Below are positions 7,791 to 16,366 of a stretch of 64,000 bases of DNA, one piece after another (position 1 is the stretch's first letter; every line of letters begins with the position of its first letter). The stretch is from assembly GCA_942493315.1 (NCBI GenBank), contig OW818690.1, positions 496,001 through 560,000 of the forward strand, in the 5' to 3' direction. The stretch is from UBA5429 sp942493315. Lineage in GTDB: Bacteria > Bacteroidota > Bacteroidia > Bacteroidales > WCHB1-69. The translations under genes were made by a program, and so were the position numbers. The notes beneath the pieces were generated by a model that ran no database searches, was not told where the DNA came from, and worked only from the letters and a program-made list of their open reading frames with translations.

Positions 7791-8501
7791 TTATTGGTTT
7801 TGAAAATCTTCCCATTTTCCCATATCTTTCCAATCATCTTGATTATGTAGATATCCAAAAATAGGATATTTTTTTGTTAATTCTAAATATAAAGGTGTAA
7901 ATGATAATTTTTGATTTTCAGGAATGTAGTTTAAAATTTCATTTTTTACAATATGGATTCCACTAAATCCAACAAGCAAAGGGTTTGGTGTTGAAATACT
8001 CGATATTGTTTCGTTCGTTTTTGAATTACTCCAACCACAAAGTTGTCGGGTTTCCTGATCCAAAATAAAATGACGTGAGGTGTCTCTTTCCTTTACTGCT
8101 AATGTAGCCAGGCCATTTTTGTATTTGTGTTCCTCTATTAAAATGGGAATATTTATATTTGATATGATATCCACATTGTATAAAATAACATGGTCACTTT
8201 TTAAAAAAAATGGTTCCGCTTTTTTAAAACCGCCAGCAGTATCAAGCAACAATTCAGTTTCATCTGAGATCTCAATATGAGCATCAAAAGATTGATTCTG
8301 AACAAAATCGAAAATTTGATCGGCAAAATGGTGAACATTGATCACAATATGATGGATACCTGAAATGATCAACTGTTGAATAGCATGTTCCAATAACGTT
8401 TTCTCCTGAAACTGAACCAATGCTTTAGGTTTGTCCGCCGTTAACGGATAAAGGCGGGTCCCAAGACCCGCCGCGAAAATCATGGCGCTTATGTTATCCA
8501 T
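7791..8501 (-). CDS. Sugar-phosphate nucleotidyltransferase (NTP_transferase family)
   Basis: The N-terminus carries the NTP-binding signature FAAGLGTRLYPLTADKPKALV of sugar-nucleotide pyrophosphorylases, followed by the metal-binding segment LYNVDIIS. At 236 residues it is short, without the left-handed helix domain of GlmU or GalU, resembling MurU-type N-acetylmuramate-phosphate uridylyltransferases or mannose-1-phosphate guanylyltransferases. The precise sugar cannot be read. In Bacteroidota such genes often sit beside an aminoglycoside-phosphotransferase-like kinase (AmgK), not seen here. The open frame can start two codons upstream at TTG; the ATG at 8501 is preferred and is preceded by a -7 box. 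Confidence 0.82.
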   Translation of the reverse strand: MDNISAMIFAAGLGTRLYPLTADKPKALVQFQEKTLLEHAIQQLIISGIHHIVINVHHFADQIFDFVQNQSFDAHIEISDETELLLDTAGGFKKAEPFFLKSDHVILYNVDIISNINIPILIEEHKYKNGLATLAVKERDTSRHFILDQETRQLCGWSNSKTNETISSISTPNPLLVGFSGIHIVKNEILNYIPENQKLSFTPLYLELTKKYPIFGYLHNQDDWKDMGKWEDFQNQ

Positions 8502-8515
8502 TGACAATTTTTTTG

Positions 8516-8523
8516 CAAAAATA
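8516..8523 (-). promoter_or_regulatory. -7 box for the nucleotidyltransferase operon
   Basis: Minus-strand TATTTTTG followed by CAAA lies 14 bases before the ATG at 8501, giving a very short leader. The -33 region is not well conserved. Confidence 0.5.
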
Positions 8524-8563
8524 CAGAATAATAAGCTAATGTGGTAATGTGATAATAAGCTAA

Positions 8564-8612
8564 TTGTTACCTGTTACCTTTTAATTGTTACTTTTTATCT
8601 GTTACCTGTTAA
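8564..8612. repeat. Short TTACCTG-type minisatellite overlapping a gene end
   Basis: The stretch repeats TTGTTACC, TGTTACC, TTTTAATTGTTAC and CTGTTACC. It belongs to the same heptad family as 15191-15280 and 29543-29974. It supplies the stop codon and the last codons (Val-Asn-Arg) of the von Willebrand A gene. Confidence 0.7.
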
Positions 8613-9777
8613 CTAATTCGTATCCTTTAATTTTAGCAAATTCTTTGATTGAATTATTGATGGCCAGACCAAAATCATCTTCTGTTTTTTCCTCTTTCAT
8701 TTTTTGATCAATATAAGCTTGTCTTTTGATCGCTAAATCCTGAATCTCTTTTTGAATCTGTTCCCTTTCCTTGATCTTATTATCAATCTCTTTTTGGAGT
8801 TGTTCTGTTGTTAGATTCTGATACTCTTTAGGGAGTGTTTCTTTATCCACCTCTTCTAAAAACTTACTGTTTTTCTTTACATTATCAACAACATCCCAGG
8901 ATGAATTATCATACACCTCTTTTTTAGATTTGGAAACGGTTCTTTCTACAACATTCGCTGTTGAAAACTGTGCTGCATTTTGGTCTTGCTGACTTTGATT
9001 CGAATAGTAAGCGGCACCCGATGTTCCGTAATAAATATACGTGCTGTTTAATCTAACATTACATTGAGAAATCATGTCATCATAAGGAGTAATGATATAG
9101 CGAATCTCTTTATTGGAATTGATACTAAAATATTTTCCATTACCTCGTATAGCTGCATCTTGCCAAAAACCAGAAATTCCCTCTTCATGCGTTCCACAGT
9201 GGATCGTATTTACAAAAACTCCTTTCTCTACTGCATTTCCAACTGCATTTCTATAATTTACACTTCCTTGATTAAATGGCTCATTACCTGCAATATAGAT
9301 TAGTTTCATGCTTTTCTCTGAACGATCCCAATCGAGATGATCTAAAGAGTGTTTGATCACCGTTCCACAAAATTCAGATCCACCATAAGTAGTGATACTG
9401 AATAATTTTGCAGAAATGAGGTCCAAATCACGGGTAAAAGGGAGGATTTGACGGATATACCCTTCTGAGGATGGCAATCCGTCATTTCCATACATATATA
9501 AAGCGATCTCGATAGTGGGTGTTTCTTTGTTAAATTTTAAAGTTGTCAGCGTATTCACAATACTCCACAGTCTTGCTTTAGCTTGATTAATGAGTCCATC
9601 CATACTATTGGAAGCATCGAGAAGAATGGCTACCTGGATTTTAGGAGTTTCATCAGTTGGTTGGGTTTGGGAAAGTTGATCCGGTTTTTGATCTGTAAAT
9701 CTGTTTTCACATTTTGCAAAAATGAAATGGGTACTGATTAGGATCAACATAAAAGATTTGAGAAGGATTGTTTTCAT
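8602..9777 (-). CDS. Secreted von Willebrand factor type A (vWA) protein
   Basis: The 391-residue precursor has an N-terminal signal sequence (to about residue 22; Cys23 could be a lipid site but the preceding Lys is atypical). A vWA domain spans about residues 47-250, with the MIDAS motif D54-A-S56-N-S58 in LLDASNSM and the downstream Thr/Gly loop TYGGSEFCG. The C-terminal third is a Lys/Glu-rich coiled-coil stretch (about 320-370). vWA domains bind partners through a metal ion; the ligand here is unknown. The last three codons and the stop fall inside a TTACCTG repeat. It is divergent from the histidine kinase gene. Confidence 0.83.
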   Translation of the reverse strand: MKTILLKSFMLILISTHFIFAKCENRFTDQKPDQLSQTQPTDETPKIQVAILLDASNSMDGLINQAKARLWSIVNTLTTLKFNKETPTIEIALYMYGNDGLPSSEGYIRQILPFTRDLDLISAKLFSITTYGGSEFCGTVIKHSLDHLDWDRSEKSMKLIYIAGNEPFNQGSVNYRNAVGNAVEKGVFVNTIHCGTHEEGISGFWQDAAIRGNGKYFSINSNKEIRYIITPYDDMISQCNVRLNSTYIYYGTSGAAYYSNQSQQDQNAAQFSTANVVERTVSKSKKEVYDNSSWDVVDNVKKNSKFLEEVDKETLPKEYQNLTTEQLQKEIDNKIKEREQIQKEIQDLAIKRQAYIDQKMKEEKTEDDFGLAINNSIKEFAKIKGYELVNR

Positions 9778-9807
9778 AAAATTTAATTTTTAAAAGTTTT
9801 CTGAGAG

Positions 9808-9815
9808 CAAAACTA
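9808..9815 (-). promoter_or_regulatory. -7 box for the vWA gene
   Basis: Minus-strand TAGTTTTG matches TAnnTTTG, 30 bases before the ATG at 9777. A TTG lies upstream but at only 16 bases, shorter than the usual 19-21. Confidence 0.45.
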
Positions 9816-9929
9816 ATAGGTTTCCCATTTTCAAGAATACACAAATGGGTGAAACACGATTTTGAATGGGTAAAACAAGGATTAACCTATTCATTTTTTA
9901 TGTTACTTTGTACTCTCAAAATAGAATCA

Positions 9930-11732
9930 ATGAAAATAGGATTTTTGAAATATATAATATTGATATTTTTAATGCTACATGTCCCATTTTTTGGATGGTC
10001 ACAAGCAGACACAATCCAAAAGAAGGTCAAAAAAATGACCTCTTCAAGTGGGGTAAATACTGCTTCTGTGCAAATTGAAAACACAATGAAAAGAGGAGGA
10101 AGTAATGCGGAAATTGCGGAATCTTATTATCTGTTAGCTATAGAATTAATAAAATCTGAATCATGGTTAAAAGCTGAAATATATTTAAAAAAGGCGATTC
10201 AATTAATTGAAAATGAAAAAGATAATCCTAAATTGGCTCAATATTACCGGGAGTTGGCAAAAGTTCAGGAAAAAATGAATAAAAATGAAGATGCCATCTC
10301 TAGTTTTCAGAATGCTGCCAGTAATTCTGTGGATAAGAATAGTAAAACCTACAACTTAAATGATCAACAAAGGGTTCAAAATAGTGCTAATCCTAATACG
10401 CAACTCGATTATCTGACCCAGAATAATAAAATCCTGATGGAAACAGGGAAAGATTATGAGATTGCTGAAAATTTTGAACAGATTGGGGAGGTTAATCTTA
10501 AATTGAATCAACCTCAGGTTGCTTTGGATAACTACGAAGAAGCCCTAAAGTATGTAAAGCAAAAACCCGAAAAAGAGATTCCGATTCTGCAGCAAATGAC
10601 TCAAATTTATACAGAAACTAAAGAGTTTGATAAAGCAATCTTTTTACAAAAAGAGTTGATAAAAAAAGCAGATAGCATTGGAAATAAGGAAATGCAAGTG
10701 GTTCAATTAAGAGAATTAGGGGTCATATATATTAAATCAGGAGATAAAGAAAAAGGGGTTTTGGTTATTAAACAAGCCTATCAAAAAGCTTTAGATTTCC
10801 ATTTGGTAAAAGAGGCAAAAAATACACTTCTTCTTTTAACACAATTTGAGTCTGATCAGAAAACTTTGAAAATGATGTTTCAATTTATGAAACAATTAGA
10901 TACATTAATTGCAAACGATAATACATTAATTGATACCCGTATATTTGAGATTTCGGAAGAAAAAATTGCTCAATTGGAAAAAGAAAAAAAATTAACGCAA
11001 CAATTACTCTCCCGTAAAAACAGATACAACTATTTGTTAGGTGGATTGGTTGTTTTAATAACTATTATATCAGGTACCATATTATGGTTTTATAGAAGTG
11101 TAAAAAGAAAAAATTATAAAATTGCTTTGCAGTCGCTCCGCCGGGAAATGAATCCCCATTTTATCTTTAACAGCTTAAATAGTGTCAATCAATACATTGC
11201 AAACAATAATGAGATGGAGGCGAATCGGTATTTAACCTCCTACTCTCAACTCATGCGAAAAAGTATGGAAAACTCTAACCTTGATTTCGTTTCGATTGCT
11301 GATGAACTGGAGATGATTACCCGCTATTTAGAGTTGGAAAAACTCCGGTTTCCTGATATTTTTGACTATAAAATTTCCGTTTCTGAAACTATAGATCAGG
11401 ATGCAGAGTTGATCCCGAATATGTTAATTCAACCCCATCTGGAAAATGCGATCTGGCATGGGTTGAGATACAAAAATGAGTCCGGTATATTGTCCATCTC
11501 AATTCAAAGGTCTGAAAATAAAATTCTTATTTGTATAGAAGATAATGGAATAGGAATCGAAAAAAGTAAAGCTTTAAAAACAGAAAATCAAAAAAAACAT
11601 GGATCACGTGGATTGAAAAATGTGAAAGAAAGAATTTTTTTATTAAACAAGTTGTACCATAAGTCAATACGGTGTGTTGTGGAAGATAAACAACCGCCTG
11701 AATCAGGTGTTATGGTTAAAATTGAGTGTTAG
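9930..11732 (+). CDS. TPR-containing LytS/YehU-type sensor histidine kinase
   Basis: The 600-residue protein starts with a signal sequence (MKIGFLKYIILIFLMLH, cleavage after GWSQA), followed by several TPR-like helical repeats (about residues 55-330), a transmembrane helix near residue 370 (NYLLGGLVVLITIISGTILW) and the kinase part: the HisKA_7TM/LytS-type phosphoacceptor motif RREMNPHFIFNSLNSVNQYI, then an HATPase domain with PHLENAIWHG (N box) and DNGIGIEKS, GSRGLKNVKERI (G boxes). Such kinases sense periplasmic signals through the TPR region and phosphorylate the LytTR regulator that follows directly; stop TAG and the next ATG abut. The open frame extends 27 codons upstream, but the signal peptide fixes the start at 9930. 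Confidence 0.9.
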   Translation: MKIGFLKYIILIFLMLHVPFFGWSQADTIQKKVKKMTSSSGVNTASVQIENTMKRGGSNAEIAESYYLLAIELIKSESWLKAEIYLKKAIQLIENEKDNPKLAQYYRELAKVQEKMNKNEDAISSFQNAASNSVDKNSKTYNLNDQQRVQNSANPNTQLDYLTQNNKILMETGKDYEIAENFEQIGEVNLKLNQPQVALDNYEEALKYVKQKPEKEIPILQQMTQIYTETKEFDKAIFLQKELIKKADSIGNKEMQVVQLRELGVIYIKSGDKEKGVLVIKQAYQKALDFHLVKEAKNTLLLLTQFESDQKTLKMMFQFMKQLDTLIANDNTLIDTRIFEISEEKIAQLEKEKKLTQQLLSRKNRYNYLLGGLVVLITIISGTILWFYRSVKRKNYKIALQSLRREMNPHFIFNSLNSVNQYIANNNEMEANRYLTSYSQLMRKSMENSNLDFVSIADELEMITRYLELEKLRFPDIFDYKISVSETIDQDAELIPNMLIQPHLENAIWHGLRYKNESGILSISIQRSENKILICIEDNGIGIEKSKALKTENQKKHGSRGLKNVKERIFLLNKLYHKSIRCVVEDKQPPESGVMVKIEC

Positions 11733-12482
11733 ATGAAAATTAAAAGTATCCTTATTGAAGATGAAGTTTCTGCTAGAGAAGCGCTAAAATCGTATCTACG
11801 CAAATATGTTCCGCAGGTGGATATTGTGGGTGAAGCCACGAATGCCAAAGAAGCAGTGGAGATGATCCATAAGATGAAACCACAGTTGTTATTTTTAGAT
11901 GTGGAACTCCCTTTTGGAAACGCATTTGATATTCTCGAACAATGTCAGGATCTCCATTTTGAAACCATTTTTGTTACTGCTTACTCTGAATATTCCATGA
12001 GAGCCTTAAATTTAAGTGCTGCTTATTATATTTTAAAACCTGTTAGTATTGAGGAGCTGATTGTTGCAGTCAATAAAGTGCAGGAGATATTAGAAAAAAA
12101 GATCTTTTTTGATCGCAATAAGATGGTAATTGAACATTTCAGAAGCACAGATCCTGAAAATAATAGGGTGATTTTACCAACCATGGAGGGTTTTGAAATC
12201 TTAAATATGAAGGAGATCATCAGGTTGCAGGGAAACGGCAATTTTACTGACATTTTTATGACTGATGGTTCTAAAAAGATGGCGTGTCGGTTTTTGAAAC
12301 ATTATGAAGAGAATCTCCCCTACCCTTTTATTAGAGTCCATAAATCACATATTATCAATTTGAATTTTGTAAAATCCTACAGCCGCACCGATGGTGGTTT
12401 TATAGTGATGCAAGATAAAAGTGAAATATTGATCTCACCAACCTACAAGGAGCAGTTTTTAAACCATTTCAAGACGAAATGA
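11733..12482 (+). CDS. LytTR-family response regulator
   Basis: The 249-residue protein has an N-terminal receiver domain (residues 4-120) with acidic pocket E9/D10, phosphoacceptor D56 in LLFLDVELP, Thr in FVTAYSEYS and Lys in ILKPVS. A LytTR DNA-binding domain fills about 150-246 (IIRLQGNGNFTDIFMTDGS, RVHKSHIINLNFVKSYSR). LytTR regulators bind paired direct repeats in promoters. The gene starts on the base after the kinase stop, so the two are translationally coupled and form a cognate pair. The target genes cannot be read from the window. Confidence 0.92.
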   Translation: MKIKSILIEDEVSAREALKSYLRKYVPQVDIVGEATNAKEAVEMIHKMKPQLLFLDVELPFGNAFDILEQCQDLHFETIFVTAYSEYSMRALNLSAAYYILKPVSIEELIVAVNKVQEILEKKIFFDRNKMVIEHFRSTDPENNRVILPTMEGFEILNMKEIIRLQGNGNFTDIFMTDGSKKMACRFLKHYEENLPYPFIRVHKSHIINLNFVKSYSRTDGGFIVMQDKSEILISPTYKEQFLNHFKTK

Positions 12483-12575
12483 CCCAATTCTTGACTCACA
12501 AAGCCTGAATAAAACTCGAATGACACGGATAAAATAACAATTATATTTAAGGATGAAAAATAATGTTTTATTTTC

Positions 12576-12616
12576 AAACAATACGTTGTTTTATTTAAAA
12601 ACATTTTATATTTTTG
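12576..12616 (+). promoter_or_regulatory. Promoter and putative operator of the XRE-Panacea operon
   Basis: TTG at 12586-12588, a 20-base spacer and TATTTTTG at 12609-12616 form a Bacteroidota promoter; the ATG is 10 bases further on. An inverted repeat AAACAA-TACG-TTGTTT (12576-12591) overlaps the -33 element, a natural place for the XRE antitoxin to bind and repress its own operon. The operator role is inference. Confidence 0.6.
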
Positions 12617-12626
12617 CAAAAACAAA

Positions 12627-13421
12627 ATGATGGAAACAATAACTCAAAAAATGATTGGTGAAAGAATTGCTAACCTCCGAAAGAGTAAGGGATTTTCTCA
12701 GGAAGATCTTTCAAAGGTTTTGGCAATATCGAGAACTTCATTGACCCAAATTGAATTAGGAAATAGAAATATTACAATATTTGAATTACAAAAATTATCA
12801 GATATTTTTTTTATTTCAATAGATCTATTGTTGTCCCCTAATTTTAACTGTGAAGAAAAAATAGTTACAAATTCTTTACAAAAAGAAGATTCCAAAATTA
12901 GAATTTCTATTCCTAAATTGAAAATTGAAAAATTCAAAAACATCCTTTTATATATTTTAGAAAAGTGTGCAGGAAAACCAAATGTTGGGGAAACACTTTT
13001 ATATAAATTATTATATTTTGCTGATTTTAATTATTTTGAAATTTATGAAGATCATTTAACCGGAGCCGTTTACAGAAAACTTCCTTTTGGTCCTGTACCT
13101 CAAAAAATGGATTCAGTTATTCAACAAATGATTTCGAACAATCAAATTCAGTTATTTAAAACAGATTATTTTGGGTATCCACAATCCAGATATCTACCTT
13201 TATTGAAGCCAAATCTGGAACTTATGAAAGCCAGTGAGAAAGAAGTAATTGATAACGTTATCAATCAGTTTTCCGATTGGTCTGCCTCAAAAATAAGTGA
13301 ATATTCTCATAAAGATATCCCTTGGTTAGCTTCTAAAGAAGGTGAGATCATTGACTATGAACTTGTTTTTTATAGAGAATTTCCATATTCTGCCAGAATT
13401 TATAATGACAACTCTTTATGA
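12627..13421 (+). CDS. XRE-Panacea antitoxin (HTH plus DUF4065)
   Basis: Two domains are clear in 264 residues. Residues 8-70 are an XRE helix-turn-helix (IGERIANLRKSKGFSQEDLS, then ISRTSLTQIELGNRNIT). Residues about 103-230 are a Panacea/SocA (DUF4065) domain, with LLYKLLYFADFNYFEIY and GAVYRKLPFGPVPQ. Panacea domains are known antitoxin modules that neutralise many unrelated toxins. The stop overlaps the start of the next gene by four bases (ATGA), the usual arrangement of toxin-antitoxin operons. The HTH domain probably autoregulates through the inverted repeat at 12576-12591. Confidence 0.87.
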   Translation: MMETITQKMIGERIANLRKSKGFSQEDLSKVLAISRTSLTQIELGNRNITIFELQKLSDIFFISIDLLLSPNFNCEEKIVTNSLQKEDSKIRISIPKLKIEKFKNILLYILEKCAGKPNVGETLLYKLLYFADFNYFEIYEDHLTGAVYRKLPFGPVPQKMDSVIQQMISNNQIQLFKTDYFGYPQSRYLPLLKPNLELMKASEKEVIDNVINQFSDWSASKISEYSHKDIPWLASKEGEIIDYELVFYREFPYSARIYNDNSL

Positions 13422-13762
13422 TATTTGAAGAAATTGAAGAGTTTAGTAAAGATATTAAAAGGTTAAAGAAAAAATATTTAACCATCCCGTCAGATTTGGA
13501 AGTGGTAAAAAAAGTTTTAAAGGTTTGTCCAGATGAAAGGCCACCTTTTAGTTTTAGGATTGATAACTTAGGGATTCAAACTTGTATTATTAAAGTAAAA
13601 AAAATTGCAAGCAGATCATTTAAAGGAAAAGGGGTTCAATCCGGGTTCAGATTGATATATGCATATTTTGAATCTGATGAAAAGATTGTTTTAATAGAAT
13701 TATATCATAAATCGGATAAGGAAACAGAAGATAGAGAAAGAATTTTGAATCATTTTAGGTAA
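13418..13762 (+). CDS. RelE/ParE-like toxin partner
   Basis: The 114-residue protein resembles RelE-type toxins: an N-terminal two-helix Lys/Glu-rich region (EFSKDIKRLKKKYLTIPSDL), then strands ending in SGFRLIYAYFESDEKIVLIE and the family-like tail LYHKSDKETEDRERIL. RelE-type toxins cleave mRNA at the ribosome; ParE relatives poison gyrase; which applies cannot be decided here. It overlaps the Panacea antitoxin gene by four bases. The pairing of a Panacea antitoxin with a RelE-like toxin is consistent with known PanAT diversity. Confidence 0.75.
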   Translation: MIFEEIEEFSKDIKRLKKKYLTIPSDLEVVKKVLKVCPDERPPFSFRIDNLGIQTCIIKVKKIASRSFKGKGVQSGFRLIYAYFESDEKIVLIELYHKSDKETEDRERILNHFR

Positions 13763-13808
13763 AGTGAAACTGTTCAATCTTCGTATGTTTTTATATTTAA
13801 TTTTTTAT

Positions 13809-13816
13809 TAATTTTG
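13809..13816 (+). promoter_or_regulatory. -7 box for the CapA-like gene
   Basis: TAATTTTG matches TAnnTTTG, 47 bases before the ATG at 13864. The -33 element is not distinct. Confidence 0.5.
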
Positions 13817-13863
13817 CATCCCTTTTGAAATTTAACTGGGATGTTTTATTAATTTGATTTCAC

Positions 13864-15126
13864 ATGAAAAAGAATAAAAAAATAATTGTTATTTATTTAA
13901 TAATCACTGTAATAACTTTATTATCATTTCATGTAATTCAAGCTTCTATTGCTAAAATTAATAGTCATAAAAGTGCTCTATCATATACAAACGACACCAT
14001 TCAAATTCAAATTGGTTTTGTAGGTGATATAATGGCGCATTTGGCACAGCTGGACGCCCAGAAAACCGATAGTGGATCATACAATTTTAATGATAACTAT
14101 CGTTTAATGAGGTTCTTTTTTCAATCAAACAATTGGATGATCGGAAATCTGGAAACTACATTTACAGGCCCAGAGCGTGGATATAGTGCATATCCTCTTT
14201 TCAATACACCTGATCCCTTAGCAGAAGCATTGAAAAATGCAGGTTTTGATCTTTTATCAACCGCTAACAACCACATGTATGATCAAGGGACTGATGGGCT
14301 TATGAGAACCATGGAAGTATTATCTAAAAATAAATTGTTGTTTACAGGATCAAGAAAAAATGCAAGTGAGAAAAACTACATCGTGTATAACGTAAATGGT
14401 ATTAAAATTGGTGTGATTGCTTACACTTACGAAACAACACCCGATTCATCAGAATTTATTACCATTAACGGTCTCAAAATTAAAAAAGAGGATCAGACAT
14501 TGATTAATTCTTTTAATCCTGACAAACCTGCTGAAACGGTTGCCAAATGGCGTTCAGATGTGACCCGAATGAAAAAAGACAGTGCCGATTTTTTGATTAC
14601 AATTATTCACTGGGGAAACGAGTACCAGTTGAAACCGTGCGGATATCAGGTTGCTTTAGCTGATAGCCTCAATAAATTGGGTATTGATATCATATTCGGA
14701 AGTCATCCTCATGTGGTGCAACCATTCGATTTTATTTATGATTCCGTAAGAAAACATACTACTTTTGTATCCTATTCATCTGGCAATTTCATCAGCAATC
14801 AAAGATTTGAAACACTTCAGAATTATAATACAGAAGATGGCCTTTATTTAGAAGTAAAGATCATGAAAATCAAAAACCAGAAGACCCAGATTTATCACAT
14901 TAAACCAATACCCACATGGGTTAATCGCTATCCTAAAAACGGCAAATTTGGTTACGAAGTGGTTCCATTACCCTGGATCTTAAATAATCCTAATGAAAAA
15001 ACTAATTATACTGAAGAACAATGGATGCGTATGACCCAATCTCTAGAAAGAACAAGAGAACGGATTGGGCTGTTTCAAAAATCATCGACAAATGTAAGTC
15101 AATGGTCGATAGTCGATGGTCGATAG
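13864..15126 (+). CDS. CapA/PgsA-family metallophosphatase-like protein
   Basis: The 420-residue protein has an N-terminal membrane anchor or signal (KIIVIYLIITVITLLSFHVI) and a CapA fold: FVGDIMAH near residue 55, IGNLETTF, the LSTANNHMYDQG motif, IIHWGNEYQ and FGSHPHVVQP, the conserved metal-site His/Asp/Asn residues of calcineurin-like enzymes in the CapA branch. CapA/PgsA proteins act in poly-gamma-glutamate capsule synthesis, but many stand-alone homologues lack capBC, as here, and their role is uncertain. The last residues (WSIVDGR) and the TAG stop are encoded by a TCGATAG minisatellite, so the native C-terminus may have been replaced. Confidence 0.85.
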   Translation: MKKNKKIIVIYLIITVITLLSFHVIQASIAKINSHKSALSYTNDTIQIQIGFVGDIMAHLAQLDAQKTDSGSYNFNDNYRLMRFFFQSNNWMIGNLETTFTGPERGYSAYPLFNTPDPLAEALKNAGFDLLSTANNHMYDQGTDGLMRTMEVLSKNKLLFTGSRKNASEKNYIVYNVNGIKIGVIAYTYETTPDSSEFITINGLKIKKEDQTLINSFNPDKPAETVAKWRSDVTRMKKDSADFLITIIHWGNEYQLKPCGYQVALADSLNKLGIDIIFGSHPHVVQPFDFIYDSVRKHTTFVSYSSGNFISNQRFETLQNYNTEDGLYLEVKIMKIKNQKTQIYHIKPIPTWVNRYPKNGKFGYEVVPLPWILNNPNEKTNYTEEQWMRMTQSLERTRERIGLFQKSSTNVSQWSIVDGR

Positions 15127-15280
15127 TTCCGAATGCTCAATGTGCTCAATGTGCTTAATGTGCTCGAATGCTCAATGTGCTCATAGTTAATTGTTACCTT
15201 TTACTTATTACCTTTTACTTATTACCTTTTACTTATTACCTGTTACTTATTACCTATTACTTATTACCTATTACCTGTTA
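15099..15280. repeat. Three adjoining minisatellites
   Basis: 15099-15128 is TCAATGGTCGATAGTCGATGG-type repeat, near-identical to 33960-33988. 15131-15186 repeats GCTCAATGT and GCTCGAAT, as at 29975-30037 and 41890-41920. 15191-15280 repeats TTACCTTTTACTTAT and TTACCTATTACTTAT, the reverse orientation of the heptad array at 29543-29974. The first block overlaps the end of the CapA-like gene. Confidence 0.85.
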
Positions 15281-15290
15281 AATTATTTAG

Positions 15291-15298
15291 TATTTTTG
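15291..15298 (+). promoter_or_regulatory. -7 box for the lipocalin gene
   Basis: TATTTTTG followed by C, 25 bases before the ATG at 15324, directly after the TTACC minisatellite. The -33 region therefore falls in the repeat. Confidence 0.5.
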
Positions 15299-15323
15299 CT
15301 TCATAATTTAAAACCAAATTATT

Positions 15324-15854
15324 ATGAAAACAAAAAATAGTATTCTTATGTCGATCATTGCCACACTTTTTTTGAGCTCTTGTGCTCAAAATACAACCGT
15401 GACAACCGTTCCTAATGTTGATTTAGATAAATATTTGGGTAAGTGGTACGAAATTGCTACTATTCCTCAAAGTTTTCAAAAAGGGTGTAATTGCACCACT
15501 GCTGAATATGCATTGAGTGATAAAGGGTATGTCATAGTTAAAAATAGCTGTAATAAAGGATCGGTAACCGGAGAGCGGACAACAGCTGAAGGGAAAGCTT
15601 TTGTAGTAAAAAACTCAGGAAATGCTAAACTAAAAGTTCAGTTTTTCTGGCCTTTTAAAGGTGATTACTGGATTATTGATCTGGCTAATGATTACAGTTA
15701 TGCAGTAGTGGGAGATCCTTCCAAAAAATATCTGTGGATATTAAGTAGAACACCTCAAATGTCAGAAACCACCTATCAGGAGATTCTAACACGAATTGCT
15801 GCAATGGGTTACGATCTTTCTACACTTGTTAAAACCAAACAGTGCCCTCAATAA
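15324..15854 (+). CDS. Bacterial lipocalin (Blc-like outer-membrane lipoprotein)
   Basis: The 176-residue precursor has a lipoprotein signal ending FLSSC (Cys20). The lipocalin signature GKWYEIATIP follows, with a core pattern typical of Blc (TAEYALSDKGYVIVKNSC, AKLKVQFFWPFKGDYWIIDL, YAVVGDPSKKYLWILSRTP). Length and all three structurally conserved regions fit Blc, which binds lysophospholipids or fatty acids at the outer membrane. The broken glycosylase gene begins on the base after its stop, suggesting they were once one transcript. Confidence 0.92.
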   Translation: MKTKNSILMSIIATLFLSSCAQNTTVTTVPNVDLDKYLGKWYEIATIPQSFQKGCNCTTAEYALSDKGYVIVKNSCNKGSVTGERTTAEGKAFVVKNSGNAKLKVQFFWPFKGDYWIIDLANDYSYAVVGDPSKKYLWILSRTPQMSETTYQEILTRIAAMGYDLSTLVKTKQCPQ

Positions 15855-16286
15855 ATGAGAATCTGGTCTATACATCCAAAATATTTAGATACTAAAGGAC
15901 TCACTGCTGTTTGAAGAGAAACACTTCTTGCGAAACATGTGTTAGAGGGGAAAACAAGAGGGTATATTCACCATCCGCAGTTGAATCGTTTTAGATCTTG
16001 TGAAGAGCCTCTTATTGCAATAAATTATTATCTTTCTGAAGTTTATAATGAAGCTACTACATGCGGTTATCATTTTGACTCTTCTAAATTTGAAATTTCC
16101 AAAATTCCTCCACAAATTAAAGTTACCAAGGGACAGTTAGCATTTGAAAGAACCCATTTATTGAATAAATTGGAAAAAAGAGATCCGATAAAATGGGATC
16201 AATTGAACCCTATTTTACTATTTGAACCTCATCCTTTGTTTTGTGTTATTGAAGGTGACATTGAACCTTTTGAAGTGATTTCTTGA
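15855..16286 (+). pseudogene. Pyrimidine-dimer DNA glycosylase (endonuclease V-like), in-frame TGA
   Basis: Translation from ATG 15855 gives MRIWSIHPKYLDTKGLTAV, then TGA at 15912-15914, then RETLLAKHVLEGKTRGYIHHPQLNRF and a full-length family C-terminus. Pyrimidine-dimer glycosylases (Pyr_excise) of this type read ...LWREALLA at this point, so the TGA replaces the conserved Trp20 codon TGG by a single base change. The rest of the frame (about 123 codons) is intact and well conserved. TGA ends other genes here, so recoding as Trp is unlikely. Either a recent nonsense mutation, a base-call error, or restart at GTG 15939 explains it; a restart would lose the conserved N-terminus that contains catalytic residues. 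Confidence 0.8.
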
Positions 16287-16311
16287 GGGAACTGTTTTTT
16301 TACTAAATTTG
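16283..16311 (+). promoter_or_regulatory. Promoter of the TonB-receptor operon
   Basis: TTG at 16283-16285, an 18-base spacer and TAAATTTG at 16304-16311 match the Bacteroidota promoter, with slightly short spacing. The ATG is at 16367, preceded by AAAAAAAGGAT. Confidence 0.6.
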
Positions 16312-16366
16312 CCCTTGATTTCTTTGAATATCAAAAAGTAAATTTATTTAAAAAAAGGATCCCGAC

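Noticed and set aside
12627..13762. Phage repressor region
   Set aside because: The HTH protein carries a Panacea domain and overlaps a RelE-like gene; no phage genes are nearby.
15855..16286. TGA read as tryptophan or selenocysteine in the glycosylase gene
   Set aside because: Other genes here end in TGA (for example at 13421 and 52740) and the family has Trp, not Cys, at this site; no hairpin resembling a SECIS element is seen just after the codon. A mutation or base error is simpler.
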